NCBI RefSeq assembly: GCF_029407905.1
Contig: NC_073624.1
Location: 1,996,501-2,060,500, forward strand
Direction of reading: 5' to 3'
DNA from: Bubalus kerabau
Taxonomy: Eukaryota > Chordata > Mammalia > Artiodactyla > Bovidae
Length of the DNA: 64,000 nt
Shown here piece after piece: positions 55,688 to 64,000 of this stretch. Within the stretch, counting starts at the first letter, position 1. Every line of letters begins with the position of its first letter. Position numbers and translations under genes: made by a program. Under the pieces are notes generated by a model. The model was not told where the DNA came from, did not search any database, and saw only the letters and a list, made by a program, of their open reading frames with translations.

Positions 55688-56507
55688 TTGTATTTTTAAA
55701 GTTTTATGATTATCCTTCTGATCTTTAAGCAGAGGAAGGAGGTGAAGCCTCTGTGGAGCCCTCCACGCAGGGAGGGGGTGTCCTCAGGCCTGGCGGCTGC
55801 AGTGCCAGCTTCTGAAAGGGAGCCTCTCACTTGCTGTGGACCAAGCCGGAGGTTACCACCCAGGTCCCGTTCGTTCGAAGCCACGCTGGGGCCAGAGCCC
55901 AGCCAAGTCCTAACACCCGGGGCAGCTCTCCAGGGTGCTGAAGCAGCAGCCGGTCAAGGAGCAGAGATTTCAGTTATGGGTGAGGGTGGCAAGCAGAGCG
56001 GCAGCAGCTCTGACAAGCAGGGCGAGTGGAGGGAGCCCGCAGGAGGGTTCGTGTGGGGCCAAGGGCAGCCCTCTGAGGGCTTCTGTACCATCTGTGGGTG
56101 CATTGCAGGGGCACAAATAGCTCTGGCAGGGGGACAGACATCTGCCTGCAAACGGGGCACAGAGCCTGAGCTGAGACCACGTGGCCCTGATGGGAGAGCA
56201 AGCAGGGCGCCGCAGCCAGGCCTTTCTGTCTCCAAGTGTTCATCTTCACTCTTTCTGCCTCTTTCCAGCCCAAGGTGGACACAGAGCAAAGCCCGCAGCA
56301 CAATGTCTGTGACCATGGCCAACATGGCCCATAGGAGGGGATGATCTGAGTCAGTGTTACTTAAAAGGGCCTATGCTTGTGGGGTGCATCAGGTTTGCCT
56401 AGGAAGTTTGTCTGGCCCCCACTCAATGCCCTACCCATCAGAAGATTCTAGCAGGGGTGGGACTTGGGAAGGGATTTTAGTTGCTGCTAAAATTTTAGCA
56501 GCATTTT
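55688..56507. other. GC-rich unassigned block with a 212-codon frame
   Basis: The plus-strand frame 55706-56344 and opposing frames 55954-56325 have no recognised domain. The protein would be rich in Gly, Ser and Pro, as expected of chance GC-rich frames. Confidence 0.35.
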
Positions 56508-56747
56508 TGTGGTTCTTATGGGCTTCTTATGGGTGCAGTGGTAAAGAGTCTGCCTACAATGCAGAAGACACAGGTTTGATCCCTGGGTTGAGAAGATCCC
56601 CTGGAGAAGGGAATGGCAAACCACTCCAGTACTCTTGCCCAGAGAATTCCATGGATAGAAAAGCCTGGTGGGCTACAGTCCATGGAGTCACAAAGAATCG
56701 GGCACGACTGAGCTACTAAAACTTTCGCTTTCACGTCAGTGTGGTTC
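56508..56747 (+). mobile_element. Bov-tA SINE, forward, with 8-bp target duplication
   Basis: 56516-56739: a diverged head ('gcttcttatgggtgcagtgg'), then 'ggagaagggaatggcaaacc' and 'atcgggcacgactgagctac'. 'tgtggttc' flanks it at 56508-56515 and 56740-56747. Confidence 0.9.
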
Positions 56748-57974
56748 ATACCCATAGACGAGCTTGTGAGCATCTGTATTCCTCAAATTCCAGGGAGGAG
56801 GAGGCCTCACACGTGGAGGAAGGGGTTTCTGTGTGGGAGCTGTTGTAGCTTAAATAACAGAGATGATGCTTGATTGGGTTACAAGGGCCGTATGGCAGAA
56901 TTCCAACACAAGAGCTCTTGCTGGTTTGGTGGAAATTTAGAAGTTTAGTTTCGGAAGCTTCCTGGATAGTTCTCCTCTTAAGAGGAAACTTTGAAGTCCA
57001 AATGTGCCTGTCTGTTCTACTCTCTTTGAAATGGCAACGCCGATCTCTTCGTTTTAATTCAACCTTATAATTAGTGATGCTACACAACATCTCCCAAATT
57101 ATTAGGGAGCAGTCCGGGAATCACCAGTTATGAGATGGAACCAGAGTTCCACGAGGCTTTTAATTCATGGAGTTATAAATAATGTTAAATGCCCAGGAGT
57201 TTCAATTAAAGGATGTTTACTTGTGTAAAATGAAAAAAACGTGATAGGGAAGCAAGAACTTGAAAGTGGGGAAATGAGGTGGGGCTTCAACTGCCAGGCA
57301 CCCTGTGTGGGAGGTGTGTGCTGTCCCTCCCGGAAATCTTCAAAGTCAGGGAGGAGAGTTCATATACGCTTCTGAGTCCAAAACTGGGACAGACCCTCCA
57401 GTAACTGAATCAACCTTCAGCTGCTTCCTCACCAGCCTTTGGGAACTTGTCAGTATGGCATCCTGTTCTCCAGCCCAAACCTGGTGCTCCGTGTTGGCAG
57501 AGATGGGTCTGCTGAAGTCTGGCTGACTGTTCCTGCTTTGAAGGCTTGTCCCAACCGAACCTGCCTTCCTTCCCTGAACCCTGTGCCTCACCCCCGGGCT
57601 CCATTACTCCACAGCTGGATTCTGTTGTAAGCTCAGCATCCTCACTACCCACCTCCGCCACTATCCAGGCATTTCCTGAAGTTGTGGAAAGCTGCCTCCT
57701 TCAAGGGTAATGGAGGAAGAAAGTTATACTTGTCAACTGTGGTCACATAACCTGGTGAAGAAACAAGGATGGCAGAAGTCTGTGATATTTGGGAGAAAGG
57801 CATGCTTAAGCCGTATGATGCATAGGTCATGTTGCTTTGCCCCTTTCTCCCTTCTCTTAGTGCCTATTAGGCGGAGCAGCAGAACTAACCCTGTGTTTCA
57901 GGGATGATGCTGCAAAATATCAAAGGGGAGCTCTGTCTGAGCAAGAAGATCATCCTCCAAGACACATGATGTGG
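56748..57974. other. Repeat-free sequence, no gene confirmed
   Basis: 56790-57260 is AT-rich with repeated TAAT/ATTA cores and no transposon wording. 57290-57970 is mixed. Frames are 60-114 codons and domain-free. Confidence 0.35.
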
Positions 57975-58530
57975 ATTTGGGGGCTCCCATTCTAAAGACA
58001 CTTGCTCCTTGGAAGGAAAGCTATGACAAACCTAGGCAGCATATTAAAAAGCAGAGATATCACTTTGGCAGCAAAGGTCCATATAGTCAAAGCTACAGTT
58101 TTTCCAGTAGTCATGTATGGATGTGAGAGCTCGACCATAAAGAAGGCTGAGTGCTGAAGAATTGATGCTTTCAAATTGTGGTGCTGGAGAAGACTCTTGA
58201 GAGTCCCTTGGACTGCAAGATCAAACCAGTCAACCCTAAAGGAAATAAACTCTGAATATTCATTGAAAGGACTGGCGCTAAAGCTGAAGCCCCAATACTT
58301 TGGCTACCTGATGTGAAGAGCTGACTCATTGGAAAAACCCCTGATGCTGAGAAAGATTAAAGGCAGGAGGAGAAGCAGTTGATAGAGGATGAGGTGGTAA
58401 GGACAGCATCTCCAACTCATCGGACATGAGTTTGAGCAAACTCGAGGAGATAGTGGGGCACAGAGAAGCCCGGTGTGCCGCAGTCCATGGGATCGCAAAG
58501 AGTCAGACACGACTGAGAGACTGAACAACG
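57975..58530 (+). mobile_element. BovB 3' fragment, forward
   Basis: From 'ggaaggaaagctatgacaaa' and 'gtagtcatgtatggatgtga' to 'gagtcagacacgactgagag'. It has an internal loss near 57990 and several frameshifts and stops. Older than the BovB at 49 kb by its divergence. Confidence 0.9.
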
Positions 58531-59871
58531 TTCTAGAGAGAGAGAACACATCTCCAGATCTACGAGGCGGGTGGCTTGTCAGGCCTGACACTGCTCGGGT
58601 CCTCACCTGGGGGACAAGCTCGCAGTGGGCCAGTGGGGACCAGAACTGCAGAAACACACTGCTGTTTTCCTGGAGCTGGAGACATAAGGAATTGTCCCCT
58701 CACTAAGGGGAGAGGGAACAGGGGAAGGAGGGAAGAAGGAGAAGAAGGATACACAAGTCCCTGGGGCTTGACCTGGACCAGAGGACTAGCAGGGCCACCA
58801 GCCAAAGAAGCAGGGGAAGGACCTCCAGTACTGAGAATTCTGATGCCAGGGCCATGCTCAGAGCCAGTGGAGGCAGATCCTCGGATAGGATCAGGGGACC
58901 CAGTGGGCATGGGTTTTTGATTCCCAGAGATCCTGATATGGGGACCAGCCTCGAGAAGCCCTGGCCCACAGTGAGGGCTGAAGGCTTTCCAGGGAATTCT
59001 GCACCCATGCAGCCTGGGGAGCCTGGGGAGCCTGGGGACCTCCAAGGGAGGCGGAGATGTGATGGACCACAGATGAGGGGCAGAGATGTAGGTTTCAGGG
59101 GTCCTGCTAAGGGTCTTGAGGGAAGCCACGAGGCATTTGGAGGAGGGGATGAAGGCATGATGTGTTAATCTTCCAGAAATGCCTCTGGGGACTGAGCAAA
59201 CAGGCTGGAAGGGAAGATGCTGGAGGCAGAGGGATGCTCGTGAGGCCGTGATGGAGGAGGACAGGTGGGGACGGCTGCTTCCCCCCCCCTCCCGCTCCCC
59301 GCCGGTCCTCCTGGTGTTTTGGTCCCTTTCATCTCTCTGTAAGCTCATCACATGAGAGGGGTCTCTTCACTTCTCCGCGAGGCTCCTTTCTTCTCTCGAG
59401 GCAGCACGGCCTCACTCAGGGTAGAAACGATGATGGATAATAGACTCCAAGAGCGGCTTGGGCTCTGGGGAGCGAAGCAGTGGATCCCCCACTCAGCAGC
59501 ACATGGCAATTCAGACAAAACACTCCACCTGAGATCGCTCGGGGAGATCCTTCAGACTGATTTACTGCATCAACACATCTCCGCACGAGCCTATAACGGC
59601 GTCACCGCTTCCCAGGACGGATCGGGCCACCCTGTGACTGGCAGCCAGGGGGTCCCTGGCCTGTGGGGTGAGGGAGGGGATACCACTGGCCCGGGAACCA
59701 GAAAGCTGAGCTCTCCCAGGCCCACTTCCATGCTGGCTGTTTCCTTCCCTAGCCGTGAGTGCAGGAGTTGCAAGGGGACTCACACTGCAGGGCGGGGGCT
59801 TTTAAACCATGGAGAAGCTCTAAGGCAAACAAGTAAATCGTGAATTACGTAGTCCAAGCTGTTTCCTGTGC
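58531..59871. other. GC-rich repeat-poor block with long domain-free frames
   Basis: The minus-strand frame 58560-59351 (263 codons, Pro/Ser-rich) is the longest outside BovB. The plus strand carries a short (agcctgggg)3 repeat at about 59010-59036 and a C-run at 59281-59289. No recognised domain or splice support. Confidence 0.35.
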
Positions 59872-59935
59872 AGAGAGGAAAACTGAGGCTCAAAGGTGGA
59901 AATAGTCTGCCCCAAACCACATGTTCTGTCTCCAG
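59872..59935 (-). repeat. Possible MIR fragment, reverse
   Basis: 'gaggaaaactgaggctcaaa' followed by 'ccccaaaccaca' resembles the antisense MIR core. Very short. Confidence 0.35.
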
Positions 59936-59944
59936 GTCCCCTGA

Positions 59945-60060
59945 TGTTCTGATTAGCTGAGTCGTGTAGGAAGTTTAAAATACCCTGATGCTCAGGCCAC
60001 AGTGCAGATCCACAGATGCAGAAGCTCTGGGGGTGGGACCCAAGCTTCTAGATATTGTCA
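59945..60060. repeat. MER5A-like fragment
   Basis: 'tgcagaagctctgggggtgg' and 'gacccaagcttctag' resemble the internal part of MER5A (hAT-Charlie). By eye only. Confidence 0.4.
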
Positions 60061-60289
60061 GTCCCCGCCCCCTCCACCATGACACCCAGGGATGAGCCGG
60101 GCACCTGCCTGGATGAGCTCAGCACTGGCTTCTGCACCTGGTCCCAGGTGCCTGGGGCCATCTGGGCTCCAGAGTGGGGGCACCAGCTGGCTTCCCATCC
60201 AGGGAGAGACCTCCTGGCCCCTGGTGCCCATGCAGGTGGTTCCTCCCCTGGAAGGATGCGTCCCCACAACCAGGCTGCCCAAACCACTT

Positions 60290-60620
60290 GCCGAATGGCT
60301 CTGCTTGGTTTCCCCTGTTTCTGGGTGACGGGAGGCGCGGAGCTATAAATAGGCATGGAGCTGGATGTTTGCGGCGCTCTGGGGCTGTCAGAACTGGTCT
60401 TGTCAAAGCCCTCGTGTTGACAGCTGGGAGCCAGCTCCCCGCTCCGCGCCCCCACTCACCACAGCCCGGGGGAGGAGGGGCTGCAGGCAGGGAGTGGACC
60501 CCCGCACCCTCCTGCCTCAGCTGGGCTGTTTCGGGCCCTCTTCCTTGATCTCTCACGCTGGTGTCTGCGAGGCCGCCCCTGCCCTTTCTGCTTGGCTGAC
60601 CCCCAGTCTGTCCCCAGGAC
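60290..60620 (+). promoter_or_regulatory. Possible TATA-type promoter in CpG-enriched sequence
   Basis: 'tataaata' at 60344-60351 sits in 'gcggagctataaataggc', followed within about 30 bp by 'gcggcgctctgg', with raised CpG density up to about 60600. No gene can be attached to it. It may be coincidence. Confidence 0.25.
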
Positions 60621-61534
60621 CCTGCGGGCTGCACGGATGATGAGCGTTTCCTGAGCGGGGATGAAGGCCGCTTGTCTGTGTCTGTGGTCGGCTGTCTCCA
60701 TCCACATGCGAAGTGCTGAAGCTGGTGGAACGTGGCCAGGACTGGGAGCACCGAGGCTCGCAGCTCAGGAGGAAGCAAGTTCGAGGTGACGCGTGGTCGA
60801 CTGTCACCGTGATGCGTGGTCCTGATGCATGAGCTCAGCAGGAAGCCTCAAGGCAGCACCACTGCACAGGCTTCTGGGGAGGAGAGCGGGACCCCCGCCT
60901 GTGTGTCTGACCCTCCCCGTGGACTAGAACCTTCCAGTAGCTCAGCTCATCTACAAAGGCATAAGGAGAGCCCGCTCACCACCCAAAGGGATCATATGCT
61001 AGTTTGTAAAGTGTTTATCACGGTATTTGGAAGAGAGTGCTGTGTGTGTGTGCTGAGAAAAAGAAGAAAAAAAAAAAATCCAGTCCCCCCAGGGACTTAA
61101 CAAGCAGTCTCCACCCACGACGTCAGTTTCTCCCTCTGACTCTCCCCCTGTCATTACCCCCATGGAGACACAGTGCCTGCCCAAGACAGGGGTCCCTTTC
61201 CCAGCTCTGCCCCACACAGTACCTGATGGCCAGGACTTGCTCAGAAGTGTGTGTGTTCGTGGGCTGATAAGGGGACCTCTGCTTCCAACTCATAGTGATG
61301 GTGATTTGCTGAAAGGGATCTGATCTGATCTGCAAGCCAGAGCCTCCAGCTTAGAATTCTCTGTCCACCGTTGTCTGTGATTAGGAAATTACACCCTAAC
61401 ACTGCAGACCTGTTTTAATGACATCTACAGTGGGGGAGGAAGAGGTTGATTGGTTCTGAATACAGGTGAGCCCTAGCGCCTAGAATCAGTGTGGACAGAT
61501 CCTGTGAGAATCGAGACCAGCAGAGTCGCTCTTG
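60621..61534. other. Unassigned GC-rich sequence
   Basis: Nothing recognised. An A-run occurs at about 61068-61078. Confidence 0.35.
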
Positions 61535-61660
61535 AATCATGCCACAGACTCGATGTGTGACCTTAGGCAAGTCTTCAAATTCCCCAAGTCTCAGAATTCT
61601 CATCTGAAAAGAACCGTCTGTGTCTCATAGGGCCATGCGGCAGACCTCACACGTGGGCAA
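61535..61660 (+). repeat. MIR fragment, forward
   Basis: 'gatgtgtgaccttaggcaag' and 'aagtctcagaattctcatct' match the MIR core in order. Confidence 0.7.
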
Positions 61661-62823
61661 GTCCCCCGCGCTTGGTGGGAACGGCTTCACATGAGACCAC
61701 GTGTGTGTTGAGGTTTGCACGAGGGTGACAGTATCCCAAGCCAAGAGGAGAGATGCGTGTTTGTGTGGATCTCATCCTCAGACCCTCCTGGACAGTAAAG
61801 TCCTCCCTCGGGATGGTCTGCTCCAAGGAAGCAGGAGGTGGAGGGGAGGGAGCCCCAGGAGCTGGGAAAGCAAGGAGGGGCTGAGGGTGCAGCAGAGAGG
61901 AGGCAGGAGTGGGACCACGATGGAGGCTGGGAGAGCTCGCCCAGCACTGACCGTCCGACGGAGCAGAAGCCCTCGTGCTGTGCAGACTGAGCGACTCCGT
62001 GTGTGGCTGTCAGAGCCCCTGATGGCCCCGGGGCCACGCAGGAGGTGGCGGGACCATCCCTAGAGGGCTCAGCACACGCAGAGAAGCTGCTATAGGGACT
62101 CTAACACTGGGAAACCGGGGGACACCCTGGCGTGTCTTGGGTCCATGTCCAGTAAATTGAAGCCACCACCATCCTCCCCCAAAGCCTTCAGGGTGTGTCT
62201 GACAAGGATGCTGTCTTCAGCATCTGGTGATGGGAGAGACAGCCCCCAGGAGAAATGTGTGCCCAAGCTCTCTCCCCCACAGCCTTGGGATCTCACTTGG
62301 CATCTCACTGAAAGGATCTATTTCTGATTTATTGACCAAAAAAATGTTATTCCCCTCAAAAAAAGGTTTTGGTATTCTGAAGCTCACTAGGAACTCTGAG
62401 GCTCACAACAAATTAGAAAAAATAATAGGATTACCTTTTAGGGGTGCAAAGACATTTCTCAGGGGAAATGACATCTTCCAGGGGAGCTGGAAGCAGAGTG
62501 CTGACTCCGAGTCAGCCTGGACGGTGATAAGAAGGGTCCAGCCTCGTTGGCAGCCATGTAACAGCACCAGGCATTCGACAGAGACCCAAGCAGGGATGCG
62601 GCTGACAGGGGATCAGGTCCCTGCAGGGAGGCTGGCGAAGATCTGGAGGAAGATGAAGCCAGTCTCACGGCATCGCTGACGGGCTGTCATGTGAGGGGGA
62701 AAGCAGGCCTCCTGAGCGGCCGTGGGGACTGGAACAAGACAGATGGAAGGAAGCTGCAGGGAAGCAGATGTAGCTGCAGAAAGAGGAAAAATTATCAGAG
62801 CTGCCCAACCATGGCGAGGAACC
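61661..62823. other. Unassigned sequence, no gene confirmed
   Basis: Mixed composition. Frames of up to 150 codons on both strands lack domains. Confidence 0.35.
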
Positions 62824-63030
62824 GCATCGAGCATTTGTTGAGCAGGCGCGCTGTGTGCCAGGCACAGGGCTGCGAGTGTGGCAGGCGCCGGCTCCCTGAT
62901 CTCCCACCCGCCTTCTCGGGAGCTGCTATGGAGGCTACAGAGGCTCAGACCCCTCTGCAACTTGTCTAAGTCCACCCGGCATGTCCATGGAGAATCCAGG
63001 ATCTGAGCGCTGGCCAACTCCCCCACCCCT
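62824..63030 (-). repeat. MIR-family fragment, reverse
   Basis: 'gagcatttgttgagcaggcg', 'ctgtgtgccaggcacagggc', 'acagaggctcagacccctct' and 'caacttgtctaagtcc' follow antisense MIR. L2/MIR3 is an alternative. Confidence 0.6.
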
Positions 63031-63174
63031 GGTGGGTTCCTGGTCACCCTGCAGTTCACTGCCCTTTGGAGGATGCTTCAGAGGGCTTGGGCTGAGTCAG
63101 AATGAAACCCTGGCTGTTCTCACCCAGATGGTGCATACCTTTAAATGACACCTCTGAGTTCATGCTCTACAATG
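63031..63174. other. Short unassigned spacer
   Basis: Nothing recognised. Confidence 0.35.
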
Positions 63175-63485
63175 AGGTTACAGGAAATCGACCCTGAATA
63201 CTCATCAGGACTGATGGTAATGCTGAAGCTCCAATACTTTGGCCACCTGATGCAAAGAGCCAACTCATTGGATAAGACCCCGATGCTTAGAAAGACTGAA
63301 GGCAGGAGGAGAAGGGGAAGCAGAGGATGAAATGGTTGGGGGGCATCATCTACTCAATGGCCATGGATCTGAGCAAACTCCTGGAGACCATGAAGGACAG
63401 GGAAGCCTGGCACGCTGCAGTCCATGGTGTCGCAAAGAGTGGATGTGACTGGGAGACAGAACAACAGCAATAAAACTAGGTTACA
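63175..63485 (+). mobile_element. BovB 3' end, forward, with 8-bp target duplication
   Basis: 63183-63477 runs from 'gaaatcgaccctgaatactc' to 'gacagaacaacagcaataaa'. 'aggttaca' at 63175-63182 and 63478-63485 brackets it exactly. Confidence 0.9.
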
Positions 63486-63490
63486 AGTCA

Positions 63491-64000
63491 CTTCAGTTCA
63501 GTCTCTCAGTCATGCCCGACTCTTTGCGACCCCATGGACTGCAGCACGCCAGGCTTCCCTGTCCATCACCAACTCCCAGAGTTCACTCAAACTCATGTCC
63601 ATTGAGTCGGTGATGCCATCCAACCATCTCATGCTAAGTTGTCCCCTTCTCCTCCTGCCATCAATCTTTCCCAGCATCAGGGTCTTTTCCAAGGTGTCAG
63701 TTCTTCCCATCAGGTGGCCAAAGTATTGGAGCTTCAGCATCAGCATCAGTCCTTCCAATGAATATTCAGGGCTGATCTCCTTTAGGATGGACTGGTTGGA
63801 TCTCCTTGCAGTCCAAGGGACTCTCAAGAGTCTTCTCCAACACCACAGTTCAAAAGCATCAATTCTTTGGCACTCAGCTTTCTTTATAATCCAACTCTCA
63901 CATCCATACATGACCACTGGAAAAACCATAGCTTTGACTAGACGGACCTTTGTTGGCAAAGTAATGTCTCTGCTTTTTAATATGCTGTCTAGGTTGGTCA
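63491..64000 (-). mobile_element. BovB 3' part, reverse, cut by the window end
   Basis: It starts with the tail and 3' end in reverse ('cacttcagttcagtctctca') and runs through C-terminal coding sequence to the window edge ('atgctgtctaggttggtca'), so its 5' limit is unknown. Confidence 0.93.
63510..63959 (-). pseudogene. BovB ORF2 C-terminal frame, 149 codons, continues off window
   Basis: An uninterrupted frame over the BovB C-terminal part ('VVMYGCESW', 'FELWCWRRLLRVPW', 'RMRW'-like 'SMRWLDGITDSMD'). The apparent start is an internal Met; the frame may continue beyond 64000. Without the upstream catalytic parts it cannot be judged as active or dead. Confidence 0.75.

Noticed and set aside
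55706..56344. 212-codon plus-strand frame
   Set aside because: Gly/Ser/Pro-rich, no family resemblance, opposite-strand frames equally long.
60119..60778. 219-codon minus-strand frame near the TATA-like site
   Set aside because: It runs against the direction of the TATA site, lacks domains and overlaps three plus-strand frames.
1..64000. A bacterial-style operon or defence system
   Set aside because: There are no operon-like coding runs or ribosome-binding patterns. Repeats throughout are ruminant, so the window is mammalian genomic DNA.

Overview
This is a stretch of nuclear DNA from a ruminant, most likely a bovid. The diagnosis rests on its repeats: several BovB (RTE-type) LINE copies, about twenty Bov-tA / Bov-A / Bov-A2 SINEs with a tRNA-derived head, artiodactyl L1 3' ends, two CHR-type SINEs and a short mariner-like palindrome. 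These lie over older mammalian layers (MIR, MLT1 LTRs, MER5A-like fragments, degenerate L1). I found no protein-coding host gene, rRNA, tRNA gene, CRISPR array or virus genome that I can defend. The only long reading frames that make sense are BovB open reading frame 2, and every copy is broken or truncated.

Layout. 1-4.4 kb: an MLT1 LTR, three Bov-tA SINEs, an L1 3' end and a 438-bp BovB with a perfect 9-bp target duplication. 4.4-9.8 kb: an old antisense L1 split by a near full-length BovB (4856-8281), then a second L1 3' end carrying a Bov-A. 9.8-16.3 kb: SINEs, a (GT)n tract, degenerate AT-rich L1-like sequence and unassigned single-copy sequence. 16.3-17.3 kb: an L1 3' end in which one roughly 60-bp segment has expanded into a 12-copy minisatellite. 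17.5-18.4 kb: SINEs and a second MLT1. 18.4-22.8 kb: GC-rich, repeat-poor sequence with a nearly perfect 82-bp tandem duplication. 22.8-30.6 kb: a mosaic of antisense L1 cut by SINEs and BovB, a third MLT1, and a rearranged BovB at 30.4 kb. 30.6-34.6 kb: repeat-poor and GC-rich. 34.6-39.3 kb: two L1 insertions with 5' inversions, a mariner-like palindrome and a degenerate tetranucleotide tract invaded by SINEs. 39.5-45.6 kb: a MIR, then an antisense L1 split by a 2.78-kb BovB with a 12-bp target duplication. 46-49.9 kb: an LTR-like repeat and a head-to-head pair of BovB fragments with a 280-codon chimeric reading frame. 50-58.5 kb: L1 remnants, SINEs with long target duplications, and a BovB 3' piece. 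58.5-63.1 kb: GC-rich, repeat-poor sequence with a possible TATA-type promoter near 60.34 kb. 63.2-64 kb: two BovB 3' ends tail to tail, the second running off the window.

How the parts relate. BovB supplies the enzymes that Bov-tA and Bov-A SINEs are thought to borrow. The window shows both the BovB 5' segment and the BovB 3' end from which the Bov-A body was assembled. It also shows a separate insertion in which the same two segments are joined in inverted order. Nesting gives relative ages: old L1 and MLT1 first, then CHR SINEs and BovB, then Bov-tA/Bov-A2. The main biological interest is insertion mechanism and repeat evolution. I did not find a convincing undescribed gene system, and family names given here come from recognising consensus-like sequence by eye, not from a database search.
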